Origin: Calditrichota bacterium
GTDB lineage: Bacteria; Calditrichota; Calditrichia; RBG-13-44-9
Length of the DNA: 10,943 nt
Direction: 5' to 3'
NCBI GenBank assembly: GCA_024276455.1
Contig: JAJRXE010000174.1
Span: 1-10,943, forward strand
A program made the position numbers and the translations under genes. The notes under the pieces are model-generated. The model ran no database searches. It saw only the letters and a list, made by a program, of their open reading frames with translations, and was not told the origin of the DNA. Shown here piece by piece: positions 1-5,736 of the stretch. Each line of letters opens with the position of its first letter. Within the stretch, counting starts at the first letter, position 1.

Positions 1-939
1 CGCCGTTACCGCATCCAGGTTTTTAACATTGTGAATCCAGGGGACATGCTTGTCGCCAATGCCCTCGATGCGATGGCCGCCAAACCCGTTCATTAGCAGG
101 GTGGGGCATTGCAATGCTTCGGAGGCCAGCAGCTTCAGAGTGGGAAATTTTTCGCGCAGGTAGTCGCCGGCAGCAATGGTGCCGGCCGAGCCGGTGGCGC
201 TAACAAACGCGCTTAAGCGCTCGTTCCCCTGCCTGAGCTGATTGAATAATTTTTCAATGGTGTAACCGGTGATCTCGTAATGCCAGACGGCATTTCCAAA
301 CTGGTCGAACTGATTGAAAATCAGGTATTCATCGCTTTCGGCCTCCAATTCGTGGCATTTGTCGTAGATTTCTTTCACATTGCTCTCGCAACCGGGGGTG
401 GCGTACACCTCGGCGCCGCGCTCCCGCAGCCAGTCGAACCGCTCCTGGCTCATTTCTTCCGGGAGAATCGCCACCGCGTGCACTCCCAATAAAGCGGAAT
501 TAAACACCCCGCCCCGGCAGTAGTTCCCTGTGGAGGGCCACACCGCCTTGTGGTAATCCGGATCGAAACGGCCTGTCACCAGGTAAGGTGCCAGGCACCC
601 GTAGGTGGCACCGACTTTGTGGGCGCCGGTGGGAAAAAACTTCCCGACCAGTCCAACGATGCGGGCGCGCACTCCGGTGATTTCGGAGGGGATTTCCAGA
701 TGGTTGATTCCATTAATCCCGCCGGTTTCCGGATCGTTGCACCAGTTAATCCGAAACAGATTGAGGGGATGAAGCTCCTGCATGTCAATTTTGCGCAATT
801 GTTCAATAATTTTCTCCGGAATCGTTTCGGGTTGCTTCAATTGCCGGAACGTTGGAAGAATAATTTTTCTCTCTTTGCAACGTTGAATCGTGCGTTCCAG
901 ATATTCTTCATTTTCAATTTCCCAATTCCAGTCATTCAT
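1..939 (-). CDS. PLP-dependent fold-type II enzyme (cysteine synthase / tryptophan synthase beta-like), 3' end outside window
   Basis: The frame is open from an ATG at 939 down to base 1, giving 313 residues with no stop, so the C-terminus is missing. A GGAG at 948-951 sits 8 nt before the ATG. The protein resembles fold-type II PLP enzymes. A PTGAHKVGATYG segment (residues 103-114) has K108 as the likely Schiff-base lysine. STGNYCRGG (137-145) resembles the substrate-binding Ser/Thr-Gly-Asn loop of cysteine synthases. SATGSAGTIAAGDYL (247-261) resembles the glycine-rich phosphate-binding loop. About 90 residues precede the lysine, longer than the ~40 usual in cysteine synthase, so this is probably the family often annotated 'pyridoxal-phosphate-dependent protein subunit beta', whose substrate is not known to me. 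It is probably cytosolic. It has its own candidate promoter (1000-1027) and is separated from plsX by a terminator. Class is fairly sure; substrate is open. Confidence 0.85.
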   Translation of the reverse strand, partial: MNDWNWEIENEEYLERTIQRCKERKIILPTFRQLKQPETIPEKIIEQLRKIDMQELHPLNLFRINWCNDPETGGINGINHLEIPSEITGVRARIVGLVGKFFPTGAHKVGATYGCLAPYLVTGRFDPDYHKAVWPSTGNYCRGGVFNSALLGVHAVAILPEEMSQERFDWLRERGAEVYATPGCESNVKEIYDKCHELEAESDEYLIFNQFDQFGNAVWHYEITGYTIEKLFNQLRQGNERLSAFVSATGSAGTIAAGDYLREKFPTLKLLASEALQCPTLLMNGFGGHRIEGIGDKHVPWIHNVKNLDAVTA

Positions 940-999
940 CGATGAATCTCCAAATTGTTGTGACCTGTTTTTTTCCTTCGTTCAACCCATTTTAGTGAG

Positions 1000-1027
1000 A
1001 ATATAATAAAAACCGGCGGGTTTTCAA
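1000..1027 (-). promoter_or_regulatory. candidate sigma-70-type promoter of the PLP enzyme gene
   Basis: On the minus strand TTGAAA (1022-1027) and TATATT (1000-1005) are separated by 16 nt, followed by a leader of about 50 nt to the ATG at 939. The spacer holds a small dyad, AAAACC (1009-1014) and GGTTTT (1019-1024), which could be an operator or a weak second terminator. This is a consensus match only; alternative -10 registers exist in the same AT-rich stretch. Confidence 0.4.
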
Positions 1028-1066
1028 GCAACGAAAATAGAAAGCAAGGGGCGTTGAAAAGCGGCT

Positions 1067-1110
1067 AAAAAGGAAAATCCCGGGGATCAAATACTCTCAC
1101 CGGGGTTTTC
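1067..1110 (-). terminator. intrinsic terminator downstream of plsX
   Basis: Inverted repeat 1073-1083 / 1100-1110 (11 positions, one A-C mismatch in the minus-strand transcript) with a 16-nt loop, followed in the transcript by CTTTTT (A-run at 1067-1071). It begins about 25 nt after the plsX stop, the right place and orientation to end the plsX transcript before the PLP enzyme gene. Confidence 0.7.
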
Positions 1111-1133
1111 GCAGGAAGAGAGGTGGTTCATTT

Positions 1134-2186
1134 CTATTGCAGTACCGTTTTGAAAAAACGATAATTGTATTTGGTGATGTCCTGTTCAATGTGTTTAACC
1201 AGATCGTGTTTCAGGGAGCGTTCCGCTAACAGGAGAGCGTTTTTGATTGCCTTGGCTTTTGAGCGTCCGTGGGCTTTAATCACCAGTTTCTCAAATCCCA
1301 AAATAGGCGCACCGCCATATTCGGAATAATCCACATTCCGTTTGATTTTTTTCAAAACCGGGGCTAACAGGGCGAGTCCCATTTTGCTCATTAAATTTTT
1401 CTTCCAGATTCGTTTACCGGTTTCAATTCCCAGTTCAGCGGCGCCTTCCAGGGCTTTTAAAACAATGTTGCCGATGTAGCCTTCGGTAACAATTACGTCG
1501 GCAATGCCGCGCATGACATCTTTTCCTTCAATATTTCCGATGAAATTGGCCTCTTCCAGCTTTTTGAGCAAGGAGTAGGTTTCAATAAGCGCCTCGTGGC
1601 CCTTGGTTTCTTCTTCTCCGATGTTTAGCAATGCCACGCGGGGATGTTCAATGCCCAGAACGGTTTGCGCGTAGTGAATTCCCATGATGGCAAACTGAAC
1701 AAGTTGGGAGGGCGTGCAGTGAAGGGTGGCTCCGACGTCGATCATCACCGTTTTCCCCGGATCGCTCGGGCGGTTCTTCATGGCCGGAAAAACAGCCGTA
1801 AGGGCACCCCGTTCCACTCCGGGAATGCGGGGAATGAATTTTGAGCTGGCAATAATGGTTGCCCCGGTATTTCCGGCACTCACTAGAGCCTGTCCCACAT
1901 CCTCCGCTAAAAGCTGGCAGGCAATGTTTATGGATGCATCCGTCTTTTCTTCCACCGCTTCTTTGGGTTTATCGTTCATCGAAATAACCTGCGATGCCTG
2001 AACAATCTCAAAATTCAGTCCGCTTAAATCGTATTTCTGAAGCTCCTGCGCGATTCGATCCCGATCCCCCACCAAAATAACCTGCAAGGTCGGACTCTCT
2101 TTACTGGCCCACACCGCTCCTTTGATCGTCTCTTCCGGCGCGTGATCTCCACCCATGGCATCCAGAATGACACGGTTTCGTCGCAT
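1134..2186 (-). CDS. plsX: phosphate acyltransferase PlsX
   Basis: PlsX converts acyl-ACP and phosphate to acyl-phosphate, the acyl donor for PlsY in bacterial phospholipid synthesis; it is a peripheral membrane enzyme. The 350 residues match the family's usual length. Hallmarks are LDAMGGDHAP (8-17), SAGNTGA (103-109), LLNIGEEETKG (187-197), EGYIGNIVLKALEG (235-248) and YSEYGGAPILG (287-297). The frame is open up to 2279, but the extra 31 residues are not PlsX-like and the family begins just before the LDAMGGD motif, so I place the start at 2186, with GGGG at 2196-2199 as Shine-Dalgarno (9-nt spacing). Oddity: the usual DVGANxDCxP motif reads DVGATLHCTP (150-159), with Asn to Thr and Asp to His. 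The usual neighbours rpmF and fabH are absent from the window. Translation may be gated by the leader hairpin (2191-2238), and a small gene lies 103 nt upstream. Confidence 0.97.
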   Translation of the reverse strand: MRRNRVILDAMGGDHAPEETIKGAVWASKESPTLQVILVGDRDRIAQELQKYDLSGLNFEIVQASQVISMNDKPKEAVEEKTDASINIACQLLAEDVGQALVSAGNTGATIIASSKFIPRIPGVERGALTAVFPAMKNRPSDPGKTVMIDVGATLHCTPSQLVQFAIMGIHYAQTVLGIEHPRVALLNIGEEETKGHEALIETYSLLKKLEEANFIGNIEGKDVMRGIADVIVTEGYIGNIVLKALEGAAELGIETGKRIWKKNLMSKMGLALLAPVLKKIKRNVDYSEYGGAPILGFEKLVIKAHGRSKAKAIKNALLLAERSLKHDLVKHIEQDITKYNYRFFKTVLQ

Positions 2187-2190
2187 ATTC

Positions 2191-2238
2191 AATATCCCCT
2201 TTGCTTTTTGATTCCATGAACCAATATAAGGGGATATT
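2191..2238 (-). promoter_or_regulatory. perfect 11-bp inverted repeat covering the plsX ribosome binding site
   Basis: AAGGGGATATT at 2228-2238 and its exact reverse complement at 2191-2201 are separated by 26 nt. In the minus-strand transcript the downstream arm contains AAGGGG, the only good Shine-Dalgarno for the plsX ATG at 2186, and the upstream arm can pair with all of it. No U-run follows, so it does not look like a terminator. Seen: the repeat and its overlap with the Shine-Dalgarno. Inferred: it acts as a translational switch or a protein-bound leader. It could instead be a DNA operator with two half-sites 37 bp apart. Confidence 0.6.
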
Positions 2239-2289
2239 CCGACAAATTCAAGAGGGGGTCGGGTAAAAAGACTTCCCAAATGACGGCGG

Positions 2290-2490
2290 CTACTTTTCGC
2301 TGAGTTCGGCCGTCATGACGCGGGTGCTATTATCCTCCAGGTTGAACCAAAAAATCAACTTGTTGTCGAAAGTGGTAAAGCATTCCGTGAGATCGTTGGT
2401 CCCACCGCAGGGGGCAATGGTTTTGTACTTTTCTTGTGCTTTTTTGATGAGCGAGTGCTTAAGCGTTCCGAAATTTTCCGATCTTTTCAT
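2290..2490 (-). CDS. small conserved-looking hypothetical protein upstream of plsX (66 aa)
   Basis: A 66-residue ORF with no signal peptide or membrane segment, so probably cytosolic. The N-terminal third is basic (KRSENFGTLKHSLIKKAQEKYK); the rest carries a Cys-Gly-Gly, a second Cys in ECF, and a LIFWFNLEDNSTRVM segment that suggests a short beta-rich fold. This FWFN-x-x-DNST style resembles small uncharacterised proteins I have seen in other bacteria, but I cannot name a family or function. Two ATGs are available, at 2496 and 2490. The AGGG at 2497-2500 abuts the first but lies 6 nt before the second, so I prefer 2490. A sigma-54-like element lies 48 nt upstream. plsX starts 103 nt after its stop with no clear terminator between, so co-transcription is likely. 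Confidence 0.75.
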   Translation of the reverse strand: MKRSENFGTLKHSLIKKAQEKYKTIAPCGGTNDLTECFTTFDNKLIFWFNLEDNSTRVMTAELSEK

Positions 2491-2496
2491 CTTCAT

Positions 2497-2500
2497 CCCT
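2497..2500 (-). promoter_or_regulatory. Shine-Dalgarno AGGG that decides the start of the small protein
   Basis: AGGG directly abuts the ATG at 2496 (0 nt spacing, unusable) but is 6 nt before the in-frame ATG at 2490. This favours the 66-residue over the 68-residue product. Confidence 0.55.
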
Positions 2501-2537
2501 GAACTTTAATTTCCCAAACACCGTTGGTTCTTCTGTT

Positions 2538-2553
2538 TACAATCCCCGTGCCA
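2538..2553 (-). promoter_or_regulatory. sigma-54-like -24/-12 element upstream of the small gene and plsX
   Basis: The minus strand reads TGGCACG-GGGA-TTGT. The RpoN consensus is TGGCACG-N4-TTGC(A/T), so only the final C of the -12 box differs. A start of transcription about 12 nt further would fall near 2527, leaving a ~37-nt leader to the ATG at 2490. A weak AT-rich dyad (CTAATT 2575-2580 / AATTAG 2592-2597) lies upstream. No rpoN or activator gene is in the window, so this rests on consensus and position only. Confidence 0.45.
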
Positions 2554-2751
2554 AAGGCTTGGTCGCTCTGTTAACTAATTGATATTACAGAAATTAGAAA
2601 AAAGTCCCAGTTTGGTGTTCGAGATTTTCACGGGAAATATTTTCTTATTGTCATTACGAGAAGCGATTGTTCTTGTCTGGCTATCTTTTAAAATAACAAG
2701 TGGTTACACTTTCCGCTTCAAGAAAAGGAAAATTTTTCCGGTTTAAACAGT

Positions 2752-2767
2752 GGAGCCAATGGGCTCC
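2752..2767 (-). terminator. weak hairpin after the beta-barrel gene
   Basis: GGAGCC / GGCTCC arms with a 4-nt loop lie 14 nt after the stop of the barrel gene. In the minus-strand transcript the tail is ACTGTTTAAAC, a poor U-run; the plus orientation has a slightly better tail (GTTTTA), but no plus-strand gene precedes it. It is a plausible weak terminator or mRNA 3'-end hairpin. A further A/T-rich dyad (GGAAAA-type, 2728-2743) follows. Confidence 0.35.
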
Positions 2768-2781
2768 GTTTTACATCGGGA

Positions 2782-4419
2782 CTAAAATTTGTAAATCAAT
2801 CCCAGATTGAAGAGGGTACTGCGATTGTCGTTGAATTCTTTTTCCCGGTCCTGATCGTTGTCGTAGTTGGCAAAAAACTGCAATTGCCAGTGGCGGTTTA
2901 GGGGAATGTATCCCAGCGCTTGAATGCTGTGAATCCGGCGGTTACTGTAGTAACCCAGCAAATCTTCTCCGCTGGCGTTCGGGTAACTGCGATTCAAGAA
3001 CCGGTAATTCAGGGAGAGAATAAAACCGTTGAAGCTGAAGAAATCCAGCGAGAATGAAATCCCCTGAGAGCGGAAATCCTCCTGACTAATGAGTTCGTCC
3101 CGGACACCCTGCTCGGAACGGTGGATTTCCAGTTCGCGTACGTAACCAATCCCAATGGATTGTAGTTCCGAAAAGTAATATTTGATTTGTCCGTCGAAGG
3201 AATAGTAATGGTAATTCGAATAGGTCACATCGGGTTGCTGGTACCGACGCAGTTCGCCTTCAATCTGCAGGGCAATTCCTAGGGGACCCGCCACCGGAGT
3301 TTCCCCTTCCAGCTTTGGTAAAAATGCGCTGTAGCGGTTGTGGTAGGATTCACCGTTCACCCGGCTGTCGAAGTCCCGGTAGGCCTGTTCAATTTTCAGG
3401 GTAAAATAACGGTGGAAGTTGCGGCGGTAATTCAAAGCCGCCTGGGCGAGGAGCTGCAGGTAGCGGAGTCCCAGTTGCTGTTCTTCCCGGTAGGACGAGG
3501 GCCACGCCGCCACTTCCAGCCAGGTGGTGGGCCGTAAAAAGTAACGTAGAGCCAGTCGTAGATTGGTTGAAGAAAGGTCGCCGTAAACTGAATCGGCAGA
3601 AAGGGTTTTTTTGTAACGCAGTTGGGTGGCGACGCTCAAATTGGCTCTTTCTGAAAGTAAAGGCGACCAGTAAAGATTCGCCTGATTGTCCAGGTAGTTG
3701 GCTGTTTCACCGGGAAAATTGATTAACAAATCATTTTGCAGGGAAATCCGCCAGAAATTGCTAAATTGTTTCGCCTCCAGGGCCAGAAAACTGCTGTACT
3801 GAAAATACTGCTGATCGCTGCGCAGATATTGCGAAACGCGAAAACGTTGCTTCTTCCAGTCGCCACTGCCGGCCAGGCGGATCCCGAAAAAGGGATTGTT
3901 CAATTGTTCCAAAATCAAACTGTCGTTCTCGATGTAACTAATTTCGTATTCCTGGCGGCTGTAGTCGGAACCGAATTCCACCGACCATTCCCAGGCTGGA
4001 GGAGGATTCGATTCGAATTCTTTTAATGCCCTGTTCAAGTCGAGGTCCAGGGAGGAGGCGCTCAACCCATCCGGAGCAGGGGAAGCGTTTAAAACATCGA
4101 TCGCTTCGTCCAGTAAACTGAGGGCTGTTTCCCAATCTTTTTGCCCGGCGAAGTAGTCGCTTTCCCGCAGCAGCTCGTACGGCAGGCTGTCTGTCGGAGT
4201 GGCCTGGTTGAGCAGAAATTCCAGTTGCAACTTTCGGGATTGGTAAAGATCGGACAACGTGAGAGACTCGCCGGCGGTGGGGATGGTCTGAGCCGGCAGG
4301 ATGGGCACGTTTAAAAGAAATAGAATCCAGCTGAAAACCAGTGTCCCTTTCCGGAGGACCGAAATCTTGCCTGTAGTCCGGTAAGTTTCTGTGGTGTGTT
4401 GATTTACCCCCTGATGCAC
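2782..4419 (-). CDS. outer-membrane beta-barrel protein with N-terminal helical domain
   Basis: A 545-residue protein of no family I recognise. The start is GTG at 4419, with GAGGG at 4425-4429, 5 nt upstream; no ATG or better start lies before the signal sequence. A basic n-region of ~24 residues, unusually long, precedes a hydrophobic stretch (26-42) ending LPAQ, a probable signal peptidase I site near 43-44. Residues ~50-140 are helical and polar, with a TPR-like hairpin (DYFAGQKDWETALSLLDEAI, 88-107). From ~142 to the end the chain alternates aromatic/hydrophobic and polar residues in short strands rich in Tyr, Phe, Arg and Asn, and finishes LFNLGLIYKF with C-terminal Phe, the usual recognition signal of Bam-inserted barrels. 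An outer-membrane barrel with a periplasmic helical domain is the natural reading. Its 182-nt upstream gap follows a terminator, so it is probably transcribed on its own. Role unknown. Confidence 0.85.
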   Translation of the reverse strand: MHQGVNQHTTETYRTTGKISVLRKGTLVFSWILFLLNVPILPAQTIPTAGESLTLSDLYQSRKLQLEFLLNQATPTDSLPYELLRESDYFAGQKDWETALSLLDEAIDVLNASPAPDGLSASSLDLDLNRALKEFESNPPPAWEWSVEFGSDYSRQEYEISYIENDSLILEQLNNPFFGIRLAGSGDWKKQRFRVSQYLRSDQQYFQYSSFLALEAKQFSNFWRISLQNDLLINFPGETANYLDNQANLYWSPLLSERANLSVATQLRYKKTLSADSVYGDLSSTNLRLALRYFLRPTTWLEVAAWPSSYREEQQLGLRYLQLLAQAALNYRRNFHRYFTLKIEQAYRDFDSRVNGESYHNRYSAFLPKLEGETPVAGPLGIALQIEGELRRYQQPDVTYSNYHYYSFDGQIKYYFSELQSIGIGYVRELEIHRSEQGVRDELISQEDFRSQGISFSLDFFSFNGFILSLNYRFLNRSYPNASGEDLLGYYSNRRIHSIQALGYIPLNRHWQLQFFANYDNDQDREKEFNDNRSTLFNLGLIYKF

Positions 4420-4601
4420 CGTTTCCCTCTTGCCCCTTTTAACCGTTTCCCAATTTAATACCTTGTGAAAAATCTGGGTATAAAGGTTTAAGATCTGTTC
4501 ATCTTCGCCGCATTTTTCCCTGCCGTGGCTTCAAGACCTTTTCCCTTGTTTATTGTCGGTTCCAGTGGCTTGTGGTTCATCATGAAAAAATTTTGCTAGT
4601 T

Positions 4602-4633
4602 AAAAAAGTACCCGGGCCGGCAAACCCGGGTAC
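4602..4633 (-). terminator. strong intrinsic terminator of the repeat-protein/lipoprotein operon
   Basis: A perfect 9-bp GC-rich stem, GTACCCGGG (4608-4616) and CCCGGGTAC (4625-4633), with an 8-nt loop, is followed in the minus-strand transcript by six U residues (A-run 4602-4607). It starts 30 nt after the lipoprotein stop codon. Textbook Rho-independent architecture, so the downstream barrel gene needs its own promoter. Confidence 0.92.
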
Positions 4634-4663
4634 GTTTGGTCGCACGGCACCGTCTTCCTTTGA

Positions 4664-5677
4664 TTATTTGAAGGGCACCACCACGTACGGGCACCCCCAG
4701 GTAGCGGAATTGTACGGATAGGTGTCGCTGTCCGTGTCGTAAATCGTGCCGTTGTCAATCACATCCACAATAGCGTGGAAGGGACGAAAAGCCGGTTCGT
4801 GGATGGTCCAGTAGCCTTCGTACAGGTTAAATCCGGTATTGGGATCCACCCCTTTGTACTCGAATTCTTTGCGCGCATGGTGACGCCGATTGATCCCAAA
4901 GTGCAGCAATACGGTTTCGCTGGCGCCGGTTTCCGGATTCAGCACCGGATTGGCCGTGGTGTTTTCCACTAGAACCTGTACGGTTACCTTTTCGCCTTTT
5001 ACAAACATGGGAATGTCTTCCGGAATGGCCAACATGGTTTGAAGCGGATCGGTGAATGTCAGCGTGTCGCCGCTCTCGGAGATAACCACCACCTGATGAA
5101 TTTTGACCGTGGCGCTGGGGCTTTGCCCACTACTCAGAGAGATACCCGCCAATTTCCAGGCGCGCCGACCGGTGGCGTTGGAGCTGTCGTTGGCAAAGCG
5201 TTTTTCGAACAGCAAAGCCCGCCGTACAATGTGACGCAGAGGTTTGCGGTAAATCGCCAGAGTGTCTGCACCGGAAGAATCGCTGCCCACTTTGTCGAAA
5301 ATCACAAATTGGCCTTCCAGCACCCGTTCAATCTGGATCAACGCACTGTCTGCATTGATCCGCCGGTAAATGATGGTGCGGGGGTAGCGTCGGGTGATTT
5401 TCCGTCCGTAGCGCACCACGTTGTTAATAGGGGTTATGATTTTGTCGAACGCCTCTTCCATGGAGAAAGAGGTGTAACCGTTGTACATGTTCTCCTCGGA
5501 ACCGTCGTCGATTCCCCAGTCCACCAGATAGTCGTTTTCCTCGTCCATTAGAATTTTGTTAATTTCCGCTTCCGAAAGCTGCTCTTCATTTACCGGTGAG
5601 CTGGTGTCTTTCTCGCAACCGATGAGTAAAAACATTCCCAGGATGGCGATGATGAGAGTGATGCTTAATTTCTTCAT
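4664..5677 (-). CDS. predicted lipoprotein of unknown function
   Basis: A 337-residue protein starting at an ATG with a strong AAGGAGG (5686-5692) 8 nt upstream. The N-terminus is a lipoprotein signal: MKK, a hydrophobic run, then the lipobox LIGC with C21 as the lipidated residue, followed by Glu. A Ser/Asp/Glu-rich linker (22-50) precedes a folded part. Residues ~65-155 are basic and beta-rich; ~185-337 look like one or two Ig-like beta domains with repeated Asp/Asn turns, ending near TWGCPYVVVPFK with a second Cys at 329. I recognise no catalytic motif. It follows the helical-repeat gene after 59 nt holding a hairpin and a better Shine-Dalgarno than its partner, and is followed by a strong terminator, so the two are probably one transcript. 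It should be anchored in the inner or outer membrane, facing the periplasm or cell surface. Confidence 0.85.
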   Translation of the reverse strand: MKKLSITLIIAILGMFLLIGCEKDTSSPVNEEQLSEAEINKILMDEENDYLVDWGIDDGSEENMYNGYTSFSMEEAFDKIITPINNVVRYGRKITRRYPRTIIYRRINADSALIQIERVLEGQFVIFDKVGSDSSGADTLAIYRKPLRHIVRRALLFEKRFANDSSNATGRRAWKLAGISLSSGQSPSATVKIHQVVVISESGDTLTFTDPLQTMLAIPEDIPMFVKGEKVTVQVLVENTTANPVLNPETGASETVLLHFGINRRHHARKEFEYKGVDPNTGFNLYEGYWTIHEPAFRPFHAIVDVIDNGTIYDTDSDTYPYNSATWGCPYVVVPFK

Positions 5678-5710
5678 GGTTAATTCCTCCTTGTTTTTTG
5701 CTTACGCTTC

Positions 5711-5730
5711 TTTCCCCGGGCCCTGGGAAA
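5711..5730 (-). repeat. intercistronic hairpin between repeat protein and lipoprotein genes
   Basis: TTTCCC (5711-5716) and GGGAAA (5725-5730) enclose an 8-nt centre that is itself GGGCCC-like. The transcript downstream is GAAGCG with no U-run, so this is not a good terminator. It lies between the stop of the upstream gene (5737) and the Shine-Dalgarno of the lipoprotein (5686-5692). Likely roles are mRNA processing or protecting one cistron's message, which would give the two proteins different amounts. Confidence 0.5.
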
Positions 5731-5736
5731 TCAAGT

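Noticed and set aside
550..945. 131-aa plus-strand ORF
   Set aside because: It is antisense to the PLP enzyme, whose motifs lie in the minus frame; no ribosome binding site or recognisable domain.
1002..1007. Exact TATAAT on the plus strand
   Set aside because: No -35 box at the right distance and no plus-strand gene follows; it lies in the AT-rich promoter region of the PLP gene.
2187..2279. N-terminal extension of plsX by 31 residues from an upstream ATG at 2279
   Set aside because: The extension is not PlsX-like, spans the leader inverted repeat, and the ATG at 2186 has the better-placed Shine-Dalgarno and the family's normal N-terminus.
4420..4601. Promoter for the beta-barrel gene
   Set aside because: One must exist, as a terminator precedes the gene, but I found only weak hexamers (such as TTTATA-N18-TATTAA) and no sigma-54-like element, so none is called.
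5039..5551. 170-aa plus-strand ORF
   Set aside because: Antisense to the lipoprotein gene, which has a lipobox, strong Shine-Dalgarno and terminator.
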